Positions 54,233-63,283 of a DNA stretch of 64,000 nucleotides are shown piece by piece. The stretch is taken from contig AP018269.1 of assembly GCA_003994795.1 (NCBI GenBank), positions 868,001-932,000 on the forward strand, given 5' to 3'. Position 1 is the stretch's first letter; the number at the start of each line of letters is the position of its first letter. Both the position numbers and the translations under genes were made by a program. The notes below the pieces were generated by a model that saw only the letters and a list, made by a program, of their open reading frames with translations, ran no database searches and had not been told where the DNA came from. The stretch comes from Cylindrospermum sp. NIES-4074 (lineage in GTDB: Bacteria > Cyanobacteriota > Cyanobacteriia > Cyanobacteriales > Nostocaceae).

Positions 54233-56293
54233 ATGGCTGATTTAGATACAAGAGAATGGTTACTCACCAATGGCTTGGGTAGTTTTGCCAGTGGTACAGT
54301 TTCTGATATCCGCACGCGCGCTTATCATGGTTGGCTGTTTGCTGCTACAAATCCACCGTCTGGGCGTAACCTGCTGCTTTCCCACTTGGAAGCTAGCCTA
54401 GAAGTAGCAAAAAAATTTACAGCATTGGGGACAAATGTCTGGGCCAGTGGTCAAATTGAGCCAACAGGCTATGAACTACTGCGCTCTTTTGAAATTAACC
54501 CAATTCCCAAATGGATTTGGCGTGAGGATAACTGGCAGTTAACCAGGCAATTAGTGATGCCTTACGGGTTGATTGGGGGACTGGGAGCAAGGGGAGCAGA
54601 AGGAAAAGAGGGATTTAGCTCCTCAGCCCAGTTTTGTCATCGGATTTTGCTCCAGTATCGCTATGAAGGACAAGAGCTAGCTATTTTAAGACTGCGACTG
54701 CTGATAGCCGATCGCAATTTTCATCATCAGCAAGTAGCAAGTCCAGAATTACAGTTTTCCCAATTACTAGGACAACAGCAAGTCTGTCTACAAGCAATTC
54801 ATGCTGGGGACTTTGGCACACCTTGGCACTTACGCTGGACTCAAGGAAACTATCAACCAGAGGCACTGTGGTACTGGAATTATGGCTTACCAGAAGAAAC
54901 CCAGCGGGGATTAGGCGATCGCGAAGACCTCTACAGCCCTGGTCACTTAACAGTCACTCTCCAGCCAGGAGACACCGTGACTCTAGAAGCACAGGTAGGT
55001 CTTCCCAACTCACAGCACCCACCGCTTACCTCCGAAACCTTCACCCAAGCTGTACAAGCTGAGGAAGAGAGACTCTCCCAGATTTTCGGATTTCAGCAGC
55101 AAGACAAAGATAGTAGAAAAATTATTCCCAATCACCAATTACCAATTTGGCAAAAACTACTCAAAGCCAGCGATCAGTTTATTGTCTATCGAGCCTCAAT
55201 TGCTGGGCCTACCGTCATTGCTGGGTATCACTGGTTTAATGATTGGGGACGTGATACATTGATTGCCTTACCGGGATTGGCACTAGTCCCACAACGCTTT
55301 GACCTGGCAAAAGGGGTGCTACAAACCTTTGGGCGTTACTGTCGCTACGGTCTGATTCCCAATGCTTTCCCTGACACTGATGGCGAACCGTTTTATAACA
55401 GCATTGATGCAGCCCTGTGGTGGATTGAAATTTTAGGACTTTACTTAGAAGCTACCCAAGACTGGCAATTTTTAGCAGAGCAATTCCCTGTAGTGCAGCA
55501 AATTCACAAAGCCTTTGTTGGGGGTACTCGCTACAATATTCACGTTGATTGCACTGATGGATTAGTTGGTTGGGATGCCCGTGGTGTAGCCCTGACTTGG
55601 ATGGATGTGGTGGTTGAGGGGCAGCCTGTCACACCCCGTCACGGTAAGCCAGTGGAAATTAACGCCTTGTGGTATTCAACTTTATGTTGGATGAGTCAGT
55701 GGGCAGAACGCTTGAGCAGTCTTGATGTTGGCGATTCAGTGCGTTTTGCTAAACAGGCCCAGCGTTATGACCAGCAAGCACAAGAGGTAAAAGCCTCCTT
55801 ACAAAAGTTTTGGAATCCCCAGCTAGGCTATTTTTACGACACTATTGAGCCAGACGATCGCCGCAATTCCCAAATTCGCCCGAATGCTGTTTTGGCGTTA
55901 TCACTGCAACATTGTGGATTTTCTGAGCAACAGGGACGTCAGGTACTGGATTTAGCAACGGCCACTTTGCTTACTCCCTATGGTCTTCGCAGTCTTGATC
56001 CAGGTGATCCGCAATATATAGGAAAATACGAAGGCGGCCCCCAAAAACGCGATCGCGCCTACCATCAAGGTACTGTTTGGGGTTGGCTGATTGGCCCATA
56101 TATTCGGGCTTGTGAGCGGTTTTACCCAGAGAAACCAATGCCTTTTGATTGGCAGCCTTTGCTAGATCATTTTCTCTCTAGCGCTTGTCTGGGTTCGGTT
56201 TCAGAGATTTTTGATGGTGATGCGCCGCATCTAGCTAGGGGGGCGATCGCACAAGCTTGGTCAGTTGCAGAGATAATTCGCCACTTTAGATAG
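54233..56293 (+). CDS. Amylo-alpha-1,6-glucosidase / glycogen debranching enzyme (GDE, GH133-type)
   Basis: The 686-residue protein has an N-terminal GDE_N beta-sandwich (REWLLTNGLGSFASGTVSDIRTRAYHGWLFAA) and a C-terminal GDE_C (alpha/alpha)6 barrel from about residue 300. The barrel includes AGYHWFNDWGRDTLIALPGL, FPDTDGEPFYNSIDAALWW, NAFPDTDG, RPNAVLALSL and GPYIRA. Both halves are complete. It releases glucose from alpha-1,6 branch points of limit dextrin. It starts at ATG 54233. The glycogen link to glgC suggests it is part of carbon storage metabolism. Confidence 0.93.
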   Translation: MADLDTREWLLTNGLGSFASGTVSDIRTRAYHGWLFAATNPPSGRNLLLSHLEASLEVAKKFTALGTNVWASGQIEPTGYELLRSFEINPIPKWIWREDNWQLTRQLVMPYGLIGGLGARGAEGKEGFSSSAQFCHRILLQYRYEGQELAILRLRLLIADRNFHHQQVASPELQFSQLLGQQQVCLQAIHAGDFGTPWHLRWTQGNYQPEALWYWNYGLPEETQRGLGDREDLYSPGHLTVTLQPGDTVTLEAQVGLPNSQHPPLTSETFTQAVQAEEERLSQIFGFQQQDKDSRKIIPNHQLPIWQKLLKASDQFIVYRASIAGPTVIAGYHWFNDWGRDTLIALPGLALVPQRFDLAKGVLQTFGRYCRYGLIPNAFPDTDGEPFYNSIDAALWWIEILGLYLEATQDWQFLAEQFPVVQQIHKAFVGGTRYNIHVDCTDGLVGWDARGVALTWMDVVVEGQPVTPRHGKPVEINALWYSTLCWMSQWAERLSSLDVGDSVRFAKQAQRYDQQAQEVKASLQKFWNPQLGYFYDTIEPDDRRNSQIRPNAVLALSLQHCGFSEQQGRQVLDLATATLLTPYGLRSLDPGDPQYIGKYEGGPQKRDRAYHQGTVWGWLIGPYIRACERFYPEKPMPFDWQPLLDHFLSSACLGSVSEIFDGDAPHLARGAIAQAWSVAEIIRHFR

Positions 56294-56979
56294 TAGCGAG
56301 AATTCAGCAATCTTCCATTAGGGACAGCAGCAAGACACAAACTGTTTTCTCTGGCACATATATATCCCTAACTCCCCTGGCTATGACCACGGGAAACCTT
56401 CACTTCTCACCTCTCGGTTTAATGCCTAAAACGCCGATTACGCCAATTTAAATCCCAAAATCCTCAAAATCTACCTTTTATTGTTTTAAATCTGTCTTTG
56501 GTGGGGTGCAATTATTTACCAGTAGTGTTACATTAATTAATGTAAACAAAAATTTAAGCTTTTGAGCAGGTCAAGTAACTGTTCTAGCTTGTTTGCAAAC
56601 CGTTACTCAGCTATTCAAAGTCCGTCATTCTCTTCGGCTGTACATAGCATTAACGGTTTAACAATGTGAGAAAACCTCAGAAATTTTGTTGCATAAGTTT
56701 ACAGGAGCCTTAAGGTTCAGCAAAGGCTTATAGTCTTTTGCAGCGCTTATGAAATGAAAGTAGACGCGCTTAATCTCTGGCGCTTCACTCTGCCATTTCT
56801 AAATTTGCAATGATGGCAATCAAATGTCCAATGAAATCACCTTTTTTTCATTGAATTAAAGGCGATTTTCTGGCGACATAATTTGAGGAATTTATCCTCT
56901 TTTAGAAGTGGCTAAACTCCTAATTGCATACGAGCAATCACATCCAAGTTACAATCTCTTTCACTTAGAGGACAAAATC
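56294..56979. promoter_or_regulatory. Upstream region of the mycosporine cluster
   Basis: This 686-base region must contain the mys promoter. The last 100 bases hold the inverted pair AAATCaCCTTT/AAAGGcGATTT (around 56836-56871). A small hairpin GAGGAatttaTCCTC followed by TTTT lies at 56885-56903, 77 bases before the chosen start. This could be a weak attenuator. Other than these, I see no named element. Confidence 0.45.
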
Positions 56980-58215
56980 GTGAGTATTGTTCAAACAACA
57001 TTACAAGCCACTGGAACAGCATTTCATGTGGAAGCCTATGAAAAAATTGAGTACGACTTAGTTTATGTAGATGGAGTATTTGATATTGCTAATCCAGAAC
57101 TTGCAGATACATATAGAAGTTTTGGCAGATGCTTGGCTGTTATAGATACTAATGTCAACCAACTTTACGGTAATCAGATTGAGAAATACTTCCGGTATTA
57201 CGACATTGATCTGACGATTTTTGCCATTACTGTGAGCGAGCCAAACAAATCTATCCAAACTTTCGAGAAAATTATAGATGCGTTTGCAGACTTCAAATTA
57301 GTTCGTAAAGAGCCAGTATTAGTAGTGGGTGGCGGCTTAATTACAGACGTTGTGGGTTTTGCCTGCTCCACTTACCGCCGTAGTACCAATTACATACGCA
57401 TCCCCACCTCTCTCATTGGTTTAATTGATGCCAGCGTTGCTATTAAAGTAGCAGTTAACCATAAGAAGCTGAAAAATCGTTTAGGTGGTTATCACGCTTC
57501 CCAAAAAGTTTTATTAGACTTTTCCCTTCTGCGTACTTTGCCAACAAACCAGGTACGTAATGGGATGGCGGAGTTAGTTAAAATCGCTGTAGTTGCTCAC
57601 TCTTCTGTGTTTGAGTGGTTGGACAAGTACGGAGAAGAACTGCTCAACACCCACTTTGGCAATATTGACGCAACTCCAGAGATCAAAGAAATAGCTCATC
57701 GTGTGACTTACGAAGCTATCAAAAAAATGCTGGAGTTAGAAGTACCCAACCTACACGAGCTAGACCTAGATAGAGCAATTGCTTACGGACATACTTGGAG
57801 TCCTACCTTGGAACTTGCACCACTCGTGCCTATGTTTCATGGACATTCAGTCAGCATTGACATGGCTTTATCTGCAACTATCGCTGCATGTAGAGGCTAT
57901 ATCACTATTGAAGAACGCGATCGCATTTTAGGACTAATCAGTCGGCTCGGACTGGCTCTAGATCATCCTTTGTTGGATGAAGAGCTTTTATGGGATGCTA
58001 CCGAGTCTATAACCCTCACAAGAGATGGTTTATTAAGAGCCGCGATGCCCAGACCTATTGGTACTTGCTTCTTTGTCAATGATTTGACAAGGGAAGAATT
58101 AGCAGCAGCTTTAGCAGTACATAAACAACTTTGCACCACCTATCCTCGTGGTGGTGAGGGCGTAGATATGTATCCCGTTAGCTATCAGACAGAACTAGTC
58201 GGGAGTGCAAAATAA
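56980..58215 (+). CDS. mysA: MysA, 2-demethyl-4-deoxygadusol synthase (DHQS-like)
   Basis: A sugar-phosphate cyclase of the dehydroquinate synthase superfamily. It converts sedoheptulose-7-phosphate (as known for the family) to demethyl-4-deoxygadusol, the mycosporine core. The start is GTG 56980 (VSIVQTT...), supported by AGAGGAC 8 bases upstream and by the roughly 410-residue length of known homologues; a GTG at 56908 lies next to a hairpin and lacks a ribosome-binding site. It has [34 protein letters not shown] (NAD and metal region), [12 protein letters not shown] (metal His) and [12 protein letters not shown]. Its stop overlaps the ATG of mysB by one base. Confidence 0.94.
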   Translation: MSIVQTTLQATGTAFHVEAYEKIEYDLVYVDGVFDIANPELADTYRSFGRCLAVIDTNVNQLYGNQIEKYFRYYDIDLTIFAITVSEPNKSIQTFEKIIDAFADFKLVRKEPVLVVGGGLITDVVGFACSTYRRSTNYIRIPTSLIGLIDASVAIKVAVNHKKLKNRLGGYHASQKVLLDFSLLRTLPTNQVRNGMAELVKIAVVAHSSVFEWLDKYGEELLNTHFGNIDATPEIKEIAHRVTYEAIKKMLELEVPNLHELDLDRAIAYGHTWSPTLELAPLVPMFHGHSVSIDMALSATIAACRGYITIEERDRILGLISRLGLALDHPLLDEELLWDATESITLTRDGLLRAAMPRPIGTCFFVNDLTREELAAALAVHKQLCTTYPRGGEGVDMYPVSYQTELVGSAK

Positions 58216-59051
58216 TGCCTAGTACGATCGCAAAGCCAACAGCTAGACCTGTCACACCACTGGGAATATTAGCCAAGAAGTTAGAAGCCGTTGTCCAAGA
58301 GATAAACCAACGCACAGACTTACCTGCGGAGTTAGTCGCTAACCTCAATCAAGCATGGCGTTTGGCAGCTGGACTAGACCCTTACTTGGAAGAATATACG
58401 ACCCCTGAATCAGCCTCTTTGACTGCACTGGCCGAGACAACATCCACAGAAGCATGGCAAGAACGCTTTACTGAAGGCACAACAGTAAGGCCTCTAGAGC
58501 AAGAGATGCTATCTGGTCATATAGAAGGACAAACTCTCAAAATGTTTGTTCATATGATCAAGGCCAAAAGAGTGCTGGAAATAGGGATGTTCACAGGTTA
58601 TTCTGCACTAGCAATGGCAGAAGCATTACCTCCAGACGGACTGCTGGTTGCCTGCGAAGTCGATCCTTTTGCCGCAAAAGTTGGACAAGCAGCTTTTGAT
58701 CAATCTGCTGACGGTAAAAAAATCCGTGTGGAATTAGGGCCAGCTCTACAAACTTTACATAAGTTGGTAGAGGCTGGAGAATCATTTGACTTAGTGTTTA
58801 TTGACGCAGATAAAAAAGAGTACATAGCGTACTTCCAAACGTTGCTAGATACCAATTTGCTAGCACCGTCAGGATTTATCTGTGTAGATAATACACTCCT
58901 ACAAGGAGAGGTATATTTGCCAGAGGAAGAACGCACAGCCAACGGTGAAGCGATCGCCAAATTTAATCGTGCCGTAGCACTTGAACCTCGCGTAGAACAG
59001 GTAATACTCCCACTGCGAGATGGTTTAACAATTATCCGCAGAACTGCCTGA
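58215..59051 (+). CDS. mysB: MysB, O-methyltransferase
   Basis: MysB methylates demethyl-4-deoxygadusol to 4-deoxygadusol with SAM. The 278-residue protein has a 100-residue N-terminal extension followed by the SAM-binding core: RVLEIGMFTGYSALAMAEALPPDG (motif I), DLVFIDADKKEY (motif IV) and ICVDNTLLQGEV. The D-A-D region resembles catechol/caffeoyl-CoA O-methyltransferases. It starts at ATG 58215, one base into the mysA stop, and its own stop lies directly before mysC, so the three genes are tightly coupled. Confidence 0.95.
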   Translation: MPSTIAKPTARPVTPLGILAKKLEAVVQEINQRTDLPAELVANLNQAWRLAAGLDPYLEEYTTPESASLTALAETTSTEAWQERFTEGTTVRPLEQEMLSGHIEGQTLKMFVHMIKAKRVLEIGMFTGYSALAMAEALPPDGLLVACEVDPFAAKVGQAAFDQSADGKKIRVELGPALQTLHKLVEAGESFDLVFIDADKKEYIAYFQTLLDTNLLAPSGFICVDNTLLQGEVYLPEEERTANGEAIAKFNRAVALEPRVEQVILPLRDGLTIIRRTA

Positions 59052-59057
59052 TTGAGT

Positions 59058-60452
59058 ATGGCACAATCCATTTCTGTTGACTCCTCACCTGCTATTCCGT
59101 CTCTTGCTTCAGAGACAAAAATAGCCGTCATTATCCAAAATATTCTGACTTTGGCTCTGCTGTTATTAGCACTGCCAATCAACGCCACCATCGTTCTGGT
59201 AACTTTGTTCTGGGGCACTATCTTGCGTCCTTTCCAACATTCAGCTACCAAAACAGCAAACCCCAAAAATATCCTCATCAGTGGGGGCAAAATGACCAAA
59301 GCTTTACAGCTAGCGCGGTCATTCCATGCTGCGGGACACAAAGTTGTCCTGCTAGAAACCCACAAATATTGGCTAACTGGGCATCGTTTTTCCCAAGCAG
59401 TGGACAAGTTTTATACAGTTCCTGCTCCCCAGGAAAACCCAGAAAGCTATACTCAGGCTTTGATCGACATCATCAAACAAGAAAATATTGATGTCTACAT
59501 TCCTGTCACCAGTCCATTGGGTAGCTACTACGACTCTTTGGCCAAACCATTGCTGTCGCGTCACTGTGAAGTCTTTCACTTCGATGTAGATATTACCCAA
59601 AACTTGGATGATAAATTTGAGTTTGCCCAAAAAGCGCGATCGCTTAATTTATCAGCACCTAAATCTTTCAAAATTACCTCTGCTGAACAAGTCCTAAACT
59701 TCGACTTCTCCCAGGAATCTCGCAAATACATACTCAAGAGCATTCCTTACGATTCCGTCCGGCGTTTAGACTTAACCAAGCTTCCCTGTGCCACCCCTGA
59801 AGAAACAGCCGCATTTGTCAGAAGCTTACCCATCAGCCCGGAAAAGCCTTGGATTATGCAAGAATTTATCCCAGGCAAGGAATTTTGCACCCATAGCACC
59901 GTTCGGGATGGTGAACTACGACTGCACTGCTGCTGTGAATCTTCAGCGTTTCAAGTCAACTATGAAAACGTGGAAAATTCTCAAATCAGGGAATGGGTGA
60001 GGCATTTTGTCAAGGAACTGAAACTTACAGGACAGATTTCCTTTGACTTCATTCAAGCTGAGGATGGTGCGGTTTACGCCATTGAGTGTAATCCCCGCAC
60101 CCACTCTGCAATTACTACTTTCTACGACCACCCAAAAGTTGCCCAAGCCTACCTTGACCAAGAACCAATGGCTGAAACATTACAGCCACTACCAACCAGT
60201 AAACCCACTTATTGGACTTACCATGAAGTCTGGCGTTTGACTGGTATCCGTTCTTTCACACAGTTGCAAAAATGGCTTGCAAATATTGGGCGTGGAACTG
60301 ATGCAATTTACAAGCTAGATGACCCTTTACCATTTTTAATGGTGCATCATTGGCAAATTCCCTTACTCTTGCTCAATAACTTACTTCGTCTCAAAGGGTG
60401 GACGCGGATAGACTTCAACATCGGCAAATTAGTCGAATTGGGAGGAGATTAA
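59058..60452 (+). CDS. mysC: MysC, ATP-grasp ligase
   Basis: The enzyme attaches glycine to 4-deoxygadusol to give mycosporine-glycine, activating the enol with ATP. It starts at ATG 59058 (MAQSISVDSSPAIPSL); a TTG at 59052 is in frame. The 464-residue protein has an N-terminal membrane-like stretch (ILTLALLLLALPINATIVLVTLFW, about residues 30-53), then the ATP-grasp fold with YILKSIPYDSVRRLD, MQEFIPGKEFC and FDFIQAEDGAVYAIECNPRTHS. The last segment carries the metal-binding E-x-N. It lies 6 bases after the mysB stop. Confidence 0.95.
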   Translation: MAQSISVDSSPAIPSLASETKIAVIIQNILTLALLLLALPINATIVLVTLFWGTILRPFQHSATKTANPKNILISGGKMTKALQLARSFHAAGHKVVLLETHKYWLTGHRFSQAVDKFYTVPAPQENPESYTQALIDIIKQENIDVYIPVTSPLGSYYDSLAKPLLSRHCEVFHFDVDITQNLDDKFEFAQKARSLNLSAPKSFKITSAEQVLNFDFSQESRKYILKSIPYDSVRRLDLTKLPCATPEETAAFVRSLPISPEKPWIMQEFIPGKEFCTHSTVRDGELRLHCCCESSAFQVNYENVENSQIREWVRHFVKELKLTGQISFDFIQAEDGAVYAIECNPRTHSAITTFYDHPKVAQAYLDQEPMAETLQPLPTSKPTYWTYHEVWRLTGIRSFTQLQKWLANIGRGTDAIYKLDDPLPFLMVHHWQIPLLLLNNLLRLKGWTRIDFNIGKLVELGGD

Positions 60453-60781
60453 TACCGAGTTGCTATCAAAAATAGGGTGTTGCTAAGTGAAAGTATGATT
60501 TAGGATCACCCAGAGGCGCAAAGAAGATGAGGATTTTTGGCCTTGCTGAGTATGAAATTTTAAAAATCTCTTATTCTCTGTGCCTCTGCGTGAAATAAGC
60601 TAAAAATCATCTAATTTGCATAATCCAATTAAATAAAAGTCTTGTGGGGTGGGCATCTTGCCCGCCTGATTAATGCAAATTAAACAAGGAACAGCTTAAA
60701 TTATCCCGCATTTATGCAACACCCAATTTCCATAGGTGGTGCTGTACCACAATTTCAAAACAGTACATAGGAAGATTAATC
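60453..60781. other. mysC-mysD gap with short repeats
   Basis: The 329 bases have a CCCAGAGGCGCAAAGAAG stretch and its partial inverse CTCTGTGCCTCTGCGTGAAA (about 60510-60595). A TTGTGGGGTGGGCATCTTGC-type repeat (about 60642-60662) follows, whose relative is on the other strand near 21480. No gene is visible. An independent promoter for mysD may lie near the end. Confidence 0.55.
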
Positions 60782-61828
60782 ATGCCAATACTTCGTATCC
60801 TTCATTTAGTTGGGTCTGCACAAGACGATTTTTACTGTGATTTGTCACGCCTTTACGCCCAAGATTGTCTAGCAGCAACGGCAGAACCCTCTCGTTATGA
60901 CTTTCAGATTGCATACATCACACCCGATCGCCACTGGCGGTTTCCTCGCTCCCTCAGCCCTGAAGATATTGCTGCCAGCAAACCGATGCCTCTGTTTGAT
61001 GCCATACAATTTATAACAACGCAAAACATTGACCTCGTGTTACCACAAATGTTTTGTATTCCGGGCATGACTCACTACCGCGCCCTATTCGACCTGCTGA
61101 AGATCCCTTACATAGGCAATACTCCGGATCTCATGGCGATAACGGCTCACAAAGCCAGAGCTAAAGCAATTGTCGAAGCAGCAGGGGTGAAAGTGCCTCG
61201 TGGAGAGTTGCTGCGTCAAGGAGACGTTCCCACAATTACACCTCCTGCGATCGTCAAACCCGTAAGTTCTGACAATTCTTTAGGAATGAGCTTAGTCAAA
61301 GAGGCTACCGACTATGACGCTGCCCTGAAGACAGCATTTGCATATGGTTCGGAGGTCATTGTTGAGGAATTTATCGAACTCGGTAGAGAAGTCAGATGCG
61401 GCATCATTGTCAAAGACGGGGAACTAGTGGGTTTACCCCTTGAAGAGTATCTGTTAGACCCCCACGAGAAACCCATCCGCAACCATGCTGATAAACTCCA
61501 ACAAACGGATGATGGCAACTTGCGTTTCGCTGCTAAAGATAATAAAAAGTCTTGGATTGTAGACCCTAACGACCCCATGACCCAAAAGGTTCAGCAAGTG
61601 GCTAAGAAGTGTCATCAAGCTTTGGGCTGTCGTCACTACAGTTTATTTGACTTCCGCATTGATCCACAGGGACAACCTTGGTTTTTAGAAGCTGGGTTGT
61701 ATTGTTCTTTTGCCCCCAAAAGCGTGATTTCCTCTATGGCGAAAGCAGCGGGAATCCCTCTTAATGAGTTATTGATGACGGCTATTAATGAAACACTGGG
61801 CAATAAAAAGGTGTTGCAGAATAGATAG
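60782..61828 (+). CDS. mysD: MysD, D-Ala-D-Ala ligase-like mycosporine ligase
   Basis: MysD is an ATP-grasp enzyme that adds a second amino acid (Ser, Thr or others) to mycosporine-glycine. This yields shinorine, porphyra-334 or related imino-mycosporines. The 348-residue protein has the ligase fold: PQMFCIPGMTHYRALFDLLKIPYIGNTPDLMAITAHKARAKAI, PAIVKPVSSDNSLGMSLV, VEEFIELGREVRCGII and FDFRIDPQGQPWFLEAG with the metal-binding residues. Unlike in Anabaena variabilis, where an NRPS-like enzyme follows, this strain has the MysD form. It starts at ATG 60782, 329 bases after mysC. Confidence 0.94.
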   Translation: MPILRILHLVGSAQDDFYCDLSRLYAQDCLAATAEPSRYDFQIAYITPDRHWRFPRSLSPEDIAASKPMPLFDAIQFITTQNIDLVLPQMFCIPGMTHYRALFDLLKIPYIGNTPDLMAITAHKARAKAIVEAAGVKVPRGELLRQGDVPTITPPAIVKPVSSDNSLGMSLVKEATDYDAALKTAFAYGSEVIVEEFIELGREVRCGIIVKDGELVGLPLEEYLLDPHEKPIRNHADKLQQTDDGNLRFAAKDNKKSWIVDPNDPMTQKVQQVAKKCHQALGCRHYSLFDFRIDPQGQPWFLEAGLYCSFAPKSVISSMAKAAGIPLNELLMTAINETLGNKKVLQNR

Positions 61829-61858
61829 TGAATGTTGCTATTTTGGATAGACTATCAA

Positions 61859-63133
61859 CTATAAATTTGATGGTACTTCTGACTTATCTCTAATATTAAA
61901 GTAGTGAAAAAGGTTAGCAACTGTTAGATGAGATGCTTGCTGTAAATTGGATGTAACTAGTGTTTTATAACCAGAGTTTACAGCTTGTTGACTAACATAA
62001 AATTCATACTCTCGACGTAAATCAGGCTCGAACATAAACAATAGTTGGTCACGCAGAGAGTAGAAATGAGACTTTTCGGCTAAATCTTCATAGATTAATT
62101 GTTCAGGGGGAATTTCTGAAGCTGTGACGGTTTGGTTACTTTCTGAAGTCTGGAAATCAGAGCTATTTAAAAGTTCTAATTCTGATGGGGGAAGGGACTT
62201 GATCCAATCAATATGATTTTGCCATGAGTCCAATAGAACTAAATCATGGTTGCGAATGCGGGTAATTTCGGGAAAGATAAAATCAAGCTCGTCATCTGAT
62301 TCGCAGCGATTAATCACGGTGATGGCATCTTCACAGATTTTATCTTGTAGGTGCCCCAAGCGATCGCACACCACTGAAACTTCGTTCTGTACTTGATAAG
62401 TCGCAATAATCGTCTGTTCAATAGCCCAAGAGCATTCTAGCCTGCGGAGTTGTCCAGGCGCACAGATTTCTGCTAATAATTGCGGGTTAGTGTAATCTGC
62501 TAAAGCTTCAAATAACATTCCCCTCACAGCATCAATTTCAGCATTTTTCCGGCTAATATCTTGCAATCGCATCGCTGAACGGAAACGGTTTATAGCCTGG
62601 ATAAACAACCCATACGCCTTAACTAAAACCGTGCGATGTTGTTCAAATTTGATATCTTGGGCTAATTGCTCAATTAACTGTCTAGTTTCCGCTCCTTGGT
62701 CTTTTAAGGCTTGTTTCAAGTCAATAAAGCCATTTTTGACCTCCAGCCGCATTTGCTCAACTTCTTTCCTTAACTTGAGTGTTTGGTGTAAGTTCACTGC
62801 TGTTAATGCTACTGCTGCAACTGTTCCCACACCAATCAAAGCGGTTGTTGCTTGTAATACTCCCAGGCTACTTTGTATAGTTTGCAAGCTACCCATGACT
62901 GCTGTAAACCCTTGCTGAGTTTGATACATTTGCAACCCACCCATCAGCAAATTGGCGCCTCCTGTCAGTGGTGATAAAGGGCTGTTGTTGACTACAGCGC
63001 CAATAGCATGAGCAACAAACCGTCCTGTAGCCGGATCTCTAGCCATGCTGAGAGGTACTCCATTGCTAAAGACTTGTACATATTTACCGGCTTCAATACC
63101 AGCTTGGATTACAGAGTCAAATTGAAACAGCAT
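61859..63133 (-). CDS. Protein of unknown function with glycine-rich membrane segment
   Basis: The 424-residue protein starts at ATG 63133 (MLFQFDSVIQAGIEAGKYVQVFSNGVPLS). Residues 40-70 are rich in Gly and small residues (GAVVNNSPLSPLTGGANLLMGGLQ). A hydrophobic segment follows at about 90-115 (LQATTALIGVGTVAAVALTAVNL), then a charged coiled coil (115-160). The C-terminal 250 residues are helical. There is no known domain. It is divergent from a TerB-like gene, with about 150 bases between the starts, so they may work together. Confidence 0.72.
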   Translation of the reverse strand: MLFQFDSVIQAGIEAGKYVQVFSNGVPLSMARDPATGRFVAHAIGAVVNNSPLSPLTGGANLLMGGLQMYQTQQGFTAVMGSLQTIQSSLGVLQATTALIGVGTVAAVALTAVNLHQTLKLRKEVEQMRLEVKNGFIDLKQALKDQGAETRQLIEQLAQDIKFEQHRTVLVKAYGLFIQAINRFRSAMRLQDISRKNAEIDAVRGMLFEALADYTNPQLLAEICAPGQLRRLECSWAIEQTIIATYQVQNEVSVVCDRLGHLQDKICEDAITVINRCESDDELDFIFPEITRIRNHDLVLLDSWQNHIDWIKSLPPSELELLNSSDFQTSESNQTVTASEIPPEQLIYEDLAEKSHFYSLRDQLLFMFEPDLRREYEFYVSQQAVNSGYKTLVTSNLQQASHLTVANLFHYFNIRDKSEVPSNL

Positions 63134-63283
63134 ATTTGTCTTGTGTACTTTGTTTCAAAGTTATCTTCCTCAGCCTAGCTGATTTCCACGAGAGAAAATA
63201 ACCGTATTTACTCGGTAAACCAGTGATTTTTGTTTAGATATGGGCATAATAAACTCAGTAAACCCTATCGGACGGCTATCTTT

